DNA from: Ulota crispa
Lineage: Eukaryota > Streptophyta > Bryopsida > Orthotrichales > Orthotrichaceae
Assembly: GCA_963920765.1 (NCBI GenBank)
Contig: OY987245.1
Span: 2,434,727-2,498,726, forward strand
Direction: 5' to 3'
DNA length: 64,000 bases
This document shows positions 1-11,712 of this stretch, in pieces. Numbering within the stretch: the first letter of the stretch is position 1; each line of letters opens with the position of its first letter. The notes under the pieces are model-generated. The model was given only the letters and a program-made list of their open reading frames with translations. It was not told the origin of the DNA and did no database searches. The translations under genes were made by a program, and so were the position numbers.

Positions 1-1568
1 CAACATCCAAATTCAAAAGTTACCTTCAACACAATAGTTCAAGAGTAAGGTAGGAGGCTCGTATTTAGCTTGGGTTCTAACTGCGTTCACAGTCTAGGAA
101 CACGTGACATGTTCCTTCAAATATTTATTACTATCATTGATGAGTTAGGTCACCTATTGCCATAATGTAGACACCAAATCTTCAATATATATCGTCTATC
201 CCCAATTTATCAAATAGGGGTGCAAAAACAAATAGTTGCACATTTGATTCGACATGAGTGAGGAAAAGAAACTGTAGTTGTTAAGAATATACAAAGGACC
301 CTTAGCCAAAAACCATTTCTACAACTTTCCAAAAGTAACTCATTTTGTGAATCACAGTAAGAAAACTTCTTTTTAGTGTATCCACCAACCCTCAATATCA
401 ATTTTCTCAAAACCTAGTCTCCTAGGAAATCGTAAAGACATAAAGTTACTAAAAGCAAGAAACCACAAAACTCTTCCAAAAAGCAACTCACTAATGTTCT
501 AAACTAAGGGTGACCAAAATAACAAAACCAAAACCTGTAACTATTCAAAAAGGTAATGGTTATGGTTACAAAACATATGATATGATGCTTAGTTCAAACC
601 AAAATCTACCCTCTATATTATAAAACCTCAAATGTTTGTCACTCAATAATATTCTCTAGTAACACCAAACACTCAAAATTGTTCTTTGCTGTAAACCATT
701 GGGTGTGTGTTTGTCACCAAAAATTTCAAAAAAGACAAAGAAAGGGAGGTGAAAAGGCACATGAAAAGTCAATCAGAAATTTAAAAATACACTGTGCAAA
801 GTTGAAGCAAGATACATTGTGAGTTACGACTAACTAAAACTTACATAGTTGTTTTAACTTTTAATTAATAAACAATTCATATCACTACAATAACCAATGA
901 CAATCAACAAAAGAGTGATATTATAATATTATGATATTATGGGTGTGCCCCTATTTGTAATTATTTCCAAACCACACCATCAACTATGTGTATTTTTGGA
1001 TTCATGCCCTAATTTGTACTTCCCCTAAATTCTATGTCACCATAAGTGTTGAAAAACATTACATTTGCTTGTTGAAAAAAAAAAAAAAACTGGACTAACA
1101 AGGTCTCATATGACCTACGCAGAACTGGTAGCAAAACATAAAGCTCTAACCTAGAATCTCAGCAAATTCAATAAGAAGATTAAAAAATGAATGCTCAGAA
1201 GCTCATCCGTCAGATTATAAATAGCGCGTATCACCGAAGTACTCAAATAAGTCAGGAGCCTACTGTGCTTCCAAAAATTCTCTTGAGCTTCTAGACTAAG
1301 AAGCTCCTCGTGATCTAACCCTCGCTTTATGTCAATCTAGAGGTGCCCAGGTCTATCTAAAGTTCTAAAATATTCTACCCGTTTGTACGATTAAAAACAG
1401 CCTCCTTGACAGCTTTGGAGTATCTCGCTTTTCTCAAGCTCAATGGCCAAGGGTAGGCTTCAAAGCATACCATGCTTGAAAGTGGATTTCCAAATTCGAT
1501 CAAGTAAATTACAGGAGGTAAGAAAAACCTCCAGAGAATCATCTGAACGCAATCTGTTCCTCCAGGAT
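1..1568. other. AT-rich flank, no gene recognised
   Basis: I see no coding gene here. At 46-60 there is a TAAGGTAGGAGGCTC motif identical to the terminal repeat of the element at 26930-27257, so the window may begin near or within a copy. At 946-966 there is a short stretch matching the subrepeat of the foldback element at 59191-59636. A poly(A) run lies near 1076-1089. The last few hundred bases are the 3' flank of the uS9m gene. Confidence 0.5.
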
Positions 1569-3917
1569 TTACCTCTTGACCCACTGAAAACTCTTTCGAG
1601 CCTTTGCCTTGCCAGGCTTTTTCCGCTCCACAACTCTTGAGTCCCTCGTTAACATACCAGCTGTTTTTGGCACAACGAAAGGATGAGAAATGCTGTGAAG
1701 CAATCTAAACAAGACTTTTCCGTTTGCTATACCGAGACTTGGAGATACTATAATCTAAGCAACAAACTTAAGATAACATGGAAAATTACACCTCGTTGGT
1801 GCAAACACCAAATCTTTCCTCTGTTCACCTCGTATTGTTTTATGTGAACTTTACACCGGTTCATATGTATGGAATGAGGTGGCACTTATATAGCTCCTAT
1901 ATGACATGCTAAAAATACTTGAGATGACAAGGATTCAAGCTACGCCTGTGAGTTAGCTCAACTACATTCTAAACGCTATAGACTACTTTAAGCTTGTTAT
2001 CTCACTCCTAGTAGCACATGCCGTTGGTTCAAACTACCAAGCTTCTTGTTTCAACGTGTACATTGTGATGTGGTCCTCGAAAACAAATTTCACATTGACT
2101 CAAACACAATTCTACAGAAACAAACAAATGGTCAGACAGTTGAAAAGGAAATGCATGACATCATACCTGACTTCAGTAGCGGTCGAAGGTTGGGATCAAA
2201 AAGTTGCAAAGCTTTACTAATACCATGTCGAATTGCACCTGATTGACCTGAATAATAGTTAACCCAAAGAGTAAGGAATGTTAGGACATTGCAACTGACA
2301 CAAGATACCCCGTAAACTGCAGATATCTTACTATCAAACCCGATTCCAGAAAAATAGTTGAACTCCAAAAATTCAACTTAAGATAGACATACCGAACTGC
2401 AAAATGTACCTAAATGATGTAAATTATTTCAAGCTAAATAACATATGGACTCTGACAACAAAACTCATGCTGGAATTATGTCGTTTGCAAATAAAAAATA
2501 AAAACTTTAAACTCTTCCAACTTTTGCGTACAATATCCAAATAAGGCATATTTTAATGCGCTGGAATCCTGCTGCAACTGCTAAAAAAATTATAAGAAAA
2601 TAAAAATGGTCAATTTAGGGATGATACTTAATCAGTGTAGTGCTTACAATGTCGCTATTAGGTGTGCTTAACTTAGACTTCATGCAATTACACATAACAG
2701 GTTTCAATTAAATGTATGCGGAGGGAAGTGGCTTCACCTGTAGTGCCGCCTCCCTTGACAGTTGAGCGCACATCAAAAGCACCAAGGGTATTGGTCTGCA
2801 CAAGAGGCTCCAGCATATGAACACGGTTGGCAAGATCAGGAAAATAATAATCAAAGGCTTTCCCGTTGATGGAAAACTTGCCCTCTCCCTGGGAAAGCCA
2901 TACTCTTGCGATGCTTTCTTTCCTCTTCCCAGTGGCGTAGGCCCTCCCAAACTCATCCACCGTCTTCACCCGAGTCTTATCGATCTCTTCCTGTTTGCGT
3001 CGCTCAATTTCTCGCCGCACGGCCTTTTTCTCTCCTTCAGGATCCATCTCTTCGATCAGCTCCAAAGGCGGCAGCCCTTGGATGCCCGTGAAATCCTTCA
3101 GCGCAATCAAGCTGTCAAGAGCATCCTCCGTTAAGCCAGATTGTGCCAGTAAATGGCCAAACGTGCCAGGAGCGGGTGGAGGTTCTCCAGCTGCCATCGC
3201 CCAAAAATCGTTAAAACAAGGCCCAAACATAAAACTAAGTAAACCTAAAGCATAAACACAGTCCGAAACGCAATATACCTAGATTTATCGCTAACAGGGA
3301 AAGCACACAGTTCCAAATCTCTGACAGACGCAACCAAATGAAATTGCATAAGCCTTTCAAAATCAATAAGGGTTAAAAGGCATTTCAGAGCTTCAGAGAT
3401 GTCCAATTTAGGGATAGCCTCCCGTCAACATCAATTTTCCTCAGGTTTCAAAGCCGAAAATCTGTAGAATGTTATTAGAGTAATAAAAAGTACAAAGTGA
3501 TGATCTTTCCTTCGCTGATGCATTGGTCTAATTATGTTTGTTTGCCCAGTGATGGATGGGATTGGAAAAAGTATCACTTGCAGGATTAGTTCCATGAAGT
3601 GGCGATCGCACGCAATCTACTCATGTCAGCTGTAATTGACGCCCTCTCTTTCAATCGCTAGTTTAATACCGTCGACGTCATTCAAAAGACTGCAAGAATT
3701 CCAACCCTAAACCCTAAACCCTATAACCCTGACTCCCAAAAATCCTTCAAGTACCAGGAGTGGCTCAATTACCTCCCGAAAAATCCCGAGAGATCAACAT
3801 GTGGCGATTCAAGAGAGGTAACAAAGTCGTCGGCTTAGAGGGCAGCATGCATTTGGCCGCATTCTGGCGAAGCGGAAGAAGAAGAAGAGTCCGCAGCTTG
3901 TTGCCGAGATAAGCCAT
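1569..3917 (-). CDS. RPS9M: Mitochondrial small-subunit ribosomal protein uS9 (four exons)
   Basis: This encodes uS9 of the mitochondrial ribosome, whose basic C-terminal tail reaches the decoding centre. On the minus strand I read exons 3917-3773, 3190-2738, 2247-2167 and 1660-1569. All junctions are GT-AG and the phases join without a break, giving 256 residues. Residues 1 to about 48 lack acidic residues until a late Asp, are rich in Leu, Arg and Lys, and end in RDFSG, as expected of a mitochondrial presequence. The S9 domain occupies about residues 126-256. It contains the signature [19 protein letters not shown], split across the exon 2/3 boundary, and ends with the typical [11 protein letters not shown] followed by TAA. 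An in-frame ATG at 3980 would add 21 residues; I prefer 3917 because the resulting leader is cleaner. The protein is shorter than the Arabidopsis homologue as I recall it (about 430 residues), mainly at the N-terminus. Identity is secure; the start is less so. Confidence 0.93.
3703..3730. promoter_or_regulatory. Telo-box array in the first intron of uS9m
   Basis: Consecutive AACCCTAA-type units lie about 45 bp inside intron 1 (3191-3772), close to exon 1. Telo-boxes near transcription starts are known from plant translation-machinery genes. A regulatory role here is inference. Confidence 0.55.
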
Positions 3918-4017
3918 CACAATATTAACAAATGCAAGATCCTTGCGTCCTGTGCTGATTCTGTCAATGGAAGTCACCATATTCCACCTCGAATCGCAAC
4001 TCCACAAATTCTCCCCA

Positions 4018-5989
4018 TAACGGCGTTCACCGTTTTGAGCCTGGCTTCCTGTCTTTTGCTTCTTCGTCTTTGGGAATCAAGGTTGTACAGTCTCTCTTCG
4101 GTCATGTCGATGAATATCGTTTCCTTATTGGGATGAATGAGTTTTCACTTCCCTCTTTTAATGTCACAGTTTCCTCTCCCAAAACATCTGTGATTAGCGG
4201 CTTCAAACATCAAGTATTTCAGGTGACTCACGTCAAAATTCACCTCTGTGAATTCACTACTGAACAGCAAGGTGAGTCACCTCTGAAATTTATTCCTAAC
4301 TTGATCCACTGTAGGAGTGAAATTTCAAAAACTCATTTTTGTGCGGCTCATCCTTATGGGTGTCTAAGATGCTCAAAGCCTCTGACTTGTGCACAAAACC
4401 CTAATCGCAAACTCACAAGTGTGTCAAACTTTGGGCATGCGAGTGAACAAAAATAATGCACTAGTGAGTTGAAATCCTGTGAGGTAAGAAACTCATAGAC
4501 CAGATCTTATGTTTGAAGCCCCCTAATATGGAGGTTTGCACTTGGGTTTGCAACATTGTGACAATATGGAGGTTTGCAACATTGTGATAATCCATTGTTG
4601 TCAATTTAAATTGATAGTAGCAGCATGGAATTGTAGCAGTAAGGAAGGCGATTAAATATCTTTGAACTCTTATCAAAATATTTCAATTAAATCTTTAATC
4701 TTTGTCTCATTTTCTTGTGAATTTTAACTAAATGTTCACTGAGATCATCTGAAAAACCTTGGTCTAGTATTCTAATTTGTCTGATCAATAAAGTTGAAAT
4801 TGTAGTTTGCAAAATTAGCATCATTATAAATATTATTTTTGTAGATTTTTGTACTGGAGAAATTACTTGCACTAATTAAATCTTATTGCAAAGAAACACA
4901 CATCAAGTAAAATTTATTCTTCTAAATCTTCTAGATTACTAACTAGTTAGAAGATGATAGTACTCCAAACTTGGTTGTGTACGACAATAGGGCCTCCTTT
5001 AAAGCTATAATTTGTAAGACGGAAATATTTTGCACTTACTAATTTCAACTATCCAAGATTAATTTCAAGTGCACAAATTTTTTATCATTTGGTTGATGAC
5101 ATGTAAATTTGTAAAAAAAAATCTTTAAAGATTTGACCAATCATTGAGTCTACTAGCAACACATTTCAATCAATGAAGAAGAAAATCTAGTGTTTGTAAT
5201 GATTGAGGGAATAAAATATTGTTTAAACTTCTTGGGACTTTGTCAACTTGTTTAATTTGAAAGAGCCATAAATTATAGGAATGAAATCAAGGTATTTATT
5301 TTTTCAAAAATGTGTTCCACTAGAAAAACACACTCCTTTACATTTTGACTATTGCAAGGAAATCACCTTCTCTTCTTTCTAGTGCCTACTAGTATCTCTT
5401 AACACTTGATACAATTTCCTTGCATTGAACCATACTAAGTTGTACTACTTATCTCCTCATCACATTCCTCCTTTCAAAACTCAAGTATTTGTCCATTTTA
5501 AAAACCACCAAGATGGATTAACAAAATTGTTTGAATATTGAAATTGAGCAATCACATGGGCCTAAGGCTCTTTATTGAGAATTGGCCCAATCCATATTTT
5601 TGATTACATAGACACTTATGTAGCAAAATTCCAACACCAAATATTGGGCTCAAATCAAAAAATCAAGTCAATACAATGCATTGAACCAACTTACTCAAGA
5701 ACTTAGGCACATTGGATTTGTTAATTTAAAAACTGAACCACTAGTTGAGCCCAAAATCTTTGTATTCGGGAGAAGTCAAATTGATTACACAATGGATTAC
5801 AAATTGGGCCAACTTCAAATTTGGCCTAATCCGTACTATAAAATGATCATTATAATAATGTACTCACGTCTACACACCCAATTCTAACAAATATCAACTA
5901 AAAAATCTACAACACTAGAGTTAAGACCACCTTTCATCTTTTGTTTGTAAAAAGGGTTTGACACACTTCAAGCATGGATGATAAGAGTT
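4018..5989. other. Upstream flank of uS9m, no further gene seen
   Basis: This interval should contain the uS9m promoter on the minus strand. Open frames on the plus strand between 4070 and 4456 show no recognisable domain. The rest is AT-rich with no feature I can support except a short tandem duplication near 4524-4590. Confidence 0.4.
4524..4590. repeat. Short tandem duplication
   Basis: The segment AATATGGAGGTTTGCA together with AACATTGTGA occurs twice in direct orientation with a small interruption. It is about 30 bp per unit. No function is suggested. Confidence 0.6.
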
Positions 5990-6222
5990 CTTGGCCCCTC
6001 CAAATACTCTCATGGTACTCCATTCTAGTGTGTCAAAGCTATGACACATCAAAACACTATTCATCTTAAGTTTAGTGAAATTTATCCTGTATTCCCTTTG
6101 GTGAATGCTCAAATGACTATTTATGGGGCACATTTGAAGAACAACGCTAGAGAACAAGAATTTTGAAGGCCCTTTCAATAAAAATATAGTACTCTTGATA
6201 TGCAACGTTGGAGATGCTCTAA
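5990..6222. mobile_element. Degenerate Harbinger-like MITE related to 36942-37567
   Basis: The stretch ends in GGAGATGCTCTAA, matching the right end of the elements at 36942-37567. It shares their interior (agtgaaatttatcc, then atttatggggc). The left end is not clear, so the boundary is approximate. Confidence 0.4.
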
Positions 6223-6339
6223 ACAAAAAAACTGCCAACCATGAATTGAATTAGAGGTTGCCAACATAGGCTTTTTCCTTGCCACAAATAATGGATTACA
6301 TTCCTTGCTTTTCCAAATTGTAAAGAGAAATTCACATGC

Positions 6340-6944
6340 TTAAAAAAAGTCGTGAAAGCATTGGCAATTTGAGAGCAAGTCTTGGGACCCATCAGCAGAG
6401 CATTGCTGTTGGTGTTGTTGTGAAGCTCCAACACCTGCGCTAGGTAATGCACACTCTTTTGCCCCGCCTGCTGCTTTGCAAGTGTCTCTGCCATCACAAC
6501 TTGCAGCTCCACACTCTTCTCCCCCCGCTCTCTTTCGCCCACATTCTCCTCCACCTCCTCCTAACCTAACCCCTTGGATGTTGCTGCTTCGGCTTCCTCC
6601 ACTTTTGTCCTCCCCAATTGACGCATTCTTACCAGTGCTATTTTGTCTACCACCTCCACCATCTCCTTCGCCACCAGATCTATTGTTACTATTTCTTCTA
6701 TTATTGTTGCTATTTCTTCGACCTCCTTCAATTGCGCTAGTAGAATCATTATTGTTATTATTTCTACTACCGGCTTCCATTGCGCCACCATACCCGTTGT
6801 TGTTTCCTCTGCTTCCTCCCGTTGCATTTGCTCCTTTGCCTTGCAACCATTCTTGGTATCTATGCATTCCACATTCCATAAATGTATTGAAATCTTAGTC
6901 CTTCTTGTTGAGCAAAGTAGATCTTGTAAAAAGTGAACTTCCAT
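6340..6944. other. Low-complexity GC-richer block with open frames on both strands
   Basis: Several frames stay open because the strand is purine/pyrimidine skewed. The minus frame 6340-6879 is rich in Asn, Gly, Ser and Arg. The minus frame 6561-6944 is acidic and resembles a coiled segment. The plus frame is nearly all Pro and Leu. I cannot tell which frame, if any, is translated. It could be a degraded transposon protein or a disordered C-terminal exon of a minus-strand gene. Confidence 0.35.
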
Positions 6945-7577
6945 GTTAACCCCAAAATTGGAAACCCAAAAACAACAAACAATTTTGCATTGAAAACTTA
7001 TTTATTCTTTTTGAATTTTACAATTTTAGACCAACTTGGAAATTTGCTCTAAGGTGCTCATTGATAATGAAAGTCATTTAGAGAAACTTTCACATTTTTT
7101 GTGTTTTTTACACTTTTTTTTATCTTTTTGAAATTTTTATCTTGATTTTGTATTTTTTTTCCCATGAGTTCACTATTCTATAGTCATACATACAATTTTT
7201 TCTAATTATATAAGTTAAATGATGTAATAGTTCATTGAGTTTGTTTTAAACAACCTTCTTTACTTTTAAAAAATGATGAGTGTTCTTTTTTACTTGGTCT
7301 TTTGTGTTTTGAATGTTTTGTTCATAAAATGTTAGTATGAAGAAGTTTTGAGATGTCATTTGACTAACACACAAAGCAAAGAAAATATAAGGATGCATAA
7401 AAAGTTCCGGTTAAACTACTAAGGGGTTTTGTAATAAATCTTGTTTGTGTTGTGTGGTAGATTGTGGCTTAGCGTTTGATTGTAATTGTGGTTGTTTAAA
7501 TTGGAAAATGGTTTAAGGTGTATAAGATGTTTGAATTAACTAGAGAAATTATTATGGTAGAAATATTAGTGTCAAAC

Positions 7578-10500
7578 CTATCCCAAAGGAAAATTATCAG
7601 TCCAAATACAATGTAATAAAGACCAATAGTTTCTTCATTCATTGTCTTCTCTCTTTCAATCCAATGTCTTTCCTGTACATTCATATCATAAACATCTTTG
7701 TTAAATCTTAGGTTACTTTTCTAGTCTTGTTTCATGTGAGTAATTCACGTCTAATTAATAATTATTTTGATAACTTTTGCTTGAAAACTATTGGCAAAAG
7801 AATTGCTTTTAAGTTCTTAGTTATGTTTTTGTAAATAACATTGAAAATAAGCATAAGCAAGTTTCATAAAACACAATCTTTATATTAAAGTTTAGATTAA
7901 ACTTCTAATTGGTTACCTCGTGATATAATCCCTTCATGAGAATTTTGCTCTGTACACAAATTCAACTAGATGAGTACACATTAAGGTTGAACCCAAAAAA
8001 ACATTGAATTATATTAAAATATATGTTATATTGATTTATATATAATTTTGGTTATTTTATTTATTGAAAAACTAACCCCTAAATCTCCAACAGTCTTTAG
8101 TGTTTTCACCACAATAAAAGTAATTGCACTTGTTTTTGATATCAATAAAAAATCTGCTAACATCTGCCAAATATACTAAATTAAATTGTAACCCATTGGA
8201 CTTTTGTAGGAAAACTATGAACATACAATATGATATGAAATTACAATTATTCTAAATACTACAAGACACTGAATGTGATTTCATAGATAAAGTTTAAAAA
8301 AATAAAAGTTAATTGCATTTTGTGCCAAATGAAGTTGGTTGAGATTCTTACTTCCACTGTCCACATAACATAAAATATGAGAAGTTGACCAAAACCCTCC
8401 AACATATCAATTGGAGAGTTGAAAAAATAACCTATTTGAGTAATCATTAACCATGATTTTTCAAAGGCAATAGAAAATAAAAAGGTGCAAATTGTCATCC
8501 ATGGGGCCAATCTACCCATAGTTACAATGGGTGATCCTTTATCTGTTTTCAAAAGTCAGAACCATTCAATGAGCTACAAAAATTAAGAAACATTTGTTTA
8601 AAAAAATACTGGACAAACCAAAATTGTTGAATGTTTGTTATATCTTTCTCTTTTTATTGTTTTCATTGAATGAGAGCATCAACATTATTAATCTCAACAT
8701 AAAAATGTTTTTTTAGGTGGTTCTAGCTCTTTTATCAAATGTCGTCATGAATTGATTTGAATAGCTTATATACCACTAAAGTATTTTAATATAAAACAAT
8801 TTGATTCTAGTTGTGGCAATAATTACAAGTATTTTATAGCAAATTGATTTGTACCTTGTTTCTGTAATACCAAATAAATTGCTTGTTTACGTATACATCA
8901 CCAATGTACATGTGCATACAAATATGTTATTTTTCAATACTCTCAATAATGATAAAAACGTGTATTTTAAATTGAAAACATTGAGTCATATGCCATATTT
9001 TGATAGAAACTATCATGCATGTGTTCTACACTAATTATTACTTTTAACTATTATTTACATAATTTTTTAATTTATATTTGCATAAGTACATACATAAACC
9101 GTTAAAATTTAAAACTCAAAACTCAATTATTGTTATTATTATTGGTTCCCTATTTTCTAAGCTAATACCAAAATCTTATGACTAACTTAAGCATATATAT
9201 TGGAAATAATTACTTGGAGGAGGTATTCTGCACCAGCCCATCTTAATGCTGAAAGTGAAGCACCAGTTGTTAATGCTAATACGTCGGGTAATTCATAATT
9301 ATAATCTAATGCTTTTGCAACTGCATTCAACACATTGAAACATTTTCTAAAAAAACTAAGTAGTAATAATGACATAAACTTGAATAAAAAAGTAGTATCC
9401 TAATTATTTCATTTGCATTTAAGAAACAAATTTGTAGTATTTATTTCAAAAGTACTAACGGTTGTACAAACTTGTTAATAAGCTTCCGGTTGTAATGGAT
9501 GCAATCGATGCCGTCAATTTAAAAGTTGGATTTTCAAAACTACACATACACCAAAAAGCTTTTGAGTTTAATTTTCATGGATGTGTAAATTATGCGCATA
9601 AATTACAAATATAAATCACACCATGAAAAACATGTACATTCTAATATTGCAAGCACTAAACAAACATAAATGTAATATACTTGTAATCATGTATTAGTGC
9701 AAAAAGATATACATCTTTCATAAACTTTACCTATAGATATGCTCTATCATTAAAATAAACAACGGTGTCCCTGACTTACACTGCATTCCAATTTTAGATC
9801 GTTATAAACACGTTTGTAATTTAAGAAACCAGTATCTAGAAACCAACTAGATGTTAAATTTGAAAATAGCATTGAACAATCAAAACATATAAGCTATAAA
9901 ACACAACTTCCATGAGAAAATTTACACGTATACATTTAATTGTGCTTCTTTTTTGACGTAATAAAATAAGTATGTTTGTTTATGTATGATAATAACTATA
10001 AAACCAACAGTAAACTTCTTACTAATTTGTTAAATTGGTCATCAGCTCCTCCACTATTCAAATCAAGAGCAATATCAAAACTTGCAGCTATTGCAATAGG
10101 TATTACTGCAAAACACAGCAATAAAACTCTGATCATATTGATTTATGTTATTTTGTAGCATTTAAAAAAAAAACTAAAACCTATAGTACATTTTAGATAG
10201 TAGGGGTTTTTTAAGTTTTTCTATTGTCATTGCTAGATCTCTCATTTTTTTATTTCTACACTATACTACAGAAACATTATACAAATAAAAGAATTTGCTC
10301 GATATTTTTACATATACATATATGGCTACTAATATATTGACACACGTCTATATACACACATGTACGACAATATATGTCAAATAAATCAAAACATTCCAAA
10401 AACAAAAGATAAAAAATAATAATGATATTATTTTGCATACCAATTTTCATGTTAAAAGTCCATGTGAGATGGTCAGGTGGAGTAGCAAGGAATTGGAACT

Positions 10501-10613
10501 TGTGTTTGTGAACCTCATAAATAAAAAAGACTTGGAAGCCAAATCCAAAGGCTTGTAACAAATGAGGAGCTGGAAACCTAGCTAAGATACTGGCTTTGTT
10601 GTTTATCCTGAAT
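7578..10613 (-). CDS. Unidentified multi-exon membrane protein (partial gene model)
   Basis: I do not recognise the family. On the minus strand, exon-like blocks with open frames and splice sites lie at 10613-10441, 10105-10009, 9539-9460, 9320-9214, 8542-8352, 7949-7917 and 7672-7578. Phases agree for the first four blocks and again for the last three. The join between 9214 and 8542 is unresolved; a 7-nt microexon near 8865 would restore the frame. The conceptual protein includes LLQAFGFGFQVFFIYEV, then DIALDLNSGGADDQF, then two related Ser/Leu-rich helices ending SLLTSLYN and SLSALRWAGAEYLLQ. Two hydrophobic spans lie in 8542-8352 and one in 7672-7578. The 10009 donor (GTTGGT) is weak. Neither the start nor the stop exon was found; candidate upstream frames exist at 10760-11010. 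It may be a real gene, or a recent pseudogene given the weak donor and the unresolved join. Confidence 0.5.
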
Positions 10614-11712
10614 CTGCAAGACTTTATTTATCCATCCATTATTATTTTCATCAATTCATGTATATCTATGACTTCATAATATTTGACTATACTTATGAAA
10701 ACTACAAAATTGATACCAAACTCATAATAAATTTCAACAAATAGAATTATTCATACTAAGTTGCCCATATGCCCAAAGCCCAGTAACAATTATCACCAAA
10801 GCAGATACATCATATAAGTATATGTTTTATATTACTTCTCCATAACCCTAGATAACAAACTGCTACAGAACGAAGTTGTTCACATTGAAACATTGAGTTG
10901 GCTTTTACCATTTTCAATATCATTGCTTCTATTTTAATTGTCAAAAGTAAAAACAAATGAACACTTGATATAGACAATACATTGGTTGTTTGAAAACTCA
11001 CAAACCTCAAAACCCATGTAAGTTCTCTAGGAAACTGATAAATCCCAACTACAACAACTTAGAAATTTGGATCTTATTTTGAGCAAAGCAAATAATTCTT
11101 TTCACTGAATTTTTCTAAGGGAGAATCAAAAATGAAAATCTTGGTTTGAAATGTTATAAACAAAACACGTAGTGAACTACAAAAAAAATTTCATAACATT
11201 TTCTTTTTTTCACTAAACATCTTATTGAAATGACGTATTCAATTTCTTTTAAAGAAACTTAATCAAAATGAGGTGACTCTTGAAGGATTTAGGCTAAATT
11301 TGTACAATGCACTCCCAACTTGTAACAAAAACTATGTTATTGGTACTCTTTCCCACAACACAATGTCGCTAAATATTGCATCGTTGATTAAGTTCTAAGA
11401 AAAACTTATCATATAAATACTATAATAGATTATTCTTTACCAACAAGGACAATTTACGAGACAACCTAAACATAGACAAAATATTTGATGCTTGCTCGAA
11501 AAAACATGCATGAAGTTCAACAAAGGGACAAAGCATCTCTTTTTTGGGTTGCTTTTACTACTTATCGTACAAGATGAGTTCAAAACATGCACGAAGTATA
11601 TCGTTTTGGATATATTTTTGCAAAGAGGGGGTTACGTTGGAATGGCTTTGAAATGTTATTGCTTTGAAGTAGTTTGTTGGGGGGGAGAGAGTGGAGGGAG
11701 CAGGACTAGTAC
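10614..11712. other. Region upstream of the membrane-protein model
   Basis: Open minus-strand segments near 10760-10800 (hydrophobic, VSALVIIVTGLWAYGQL) and 10810-11010 could be earlier exons of the gene below. I could not join them in phase. Nothing else is recognisable before the next gene. Confidence 0.3.

Noticed and set aside
1940..2040. tRNA-like GGTTCAAAC box near 2034
   Set aside because: It lies within the last intron of uS9m and no cloverleaf can be drawn.
3800..3910. Plus-strand frame starting [15 protein letters not shown], reminiscent of the start of plant NAK-type kinases
   Set aside because: It is antisense to exon 1 of uS9m, the likeness ends after 15 residues, and no kinase sequence follows.
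6476..6898. Pro/Leu-rich plus-strand frame
   Set aside because: Composition follows from the pyrimidine-rich strand; no domain.
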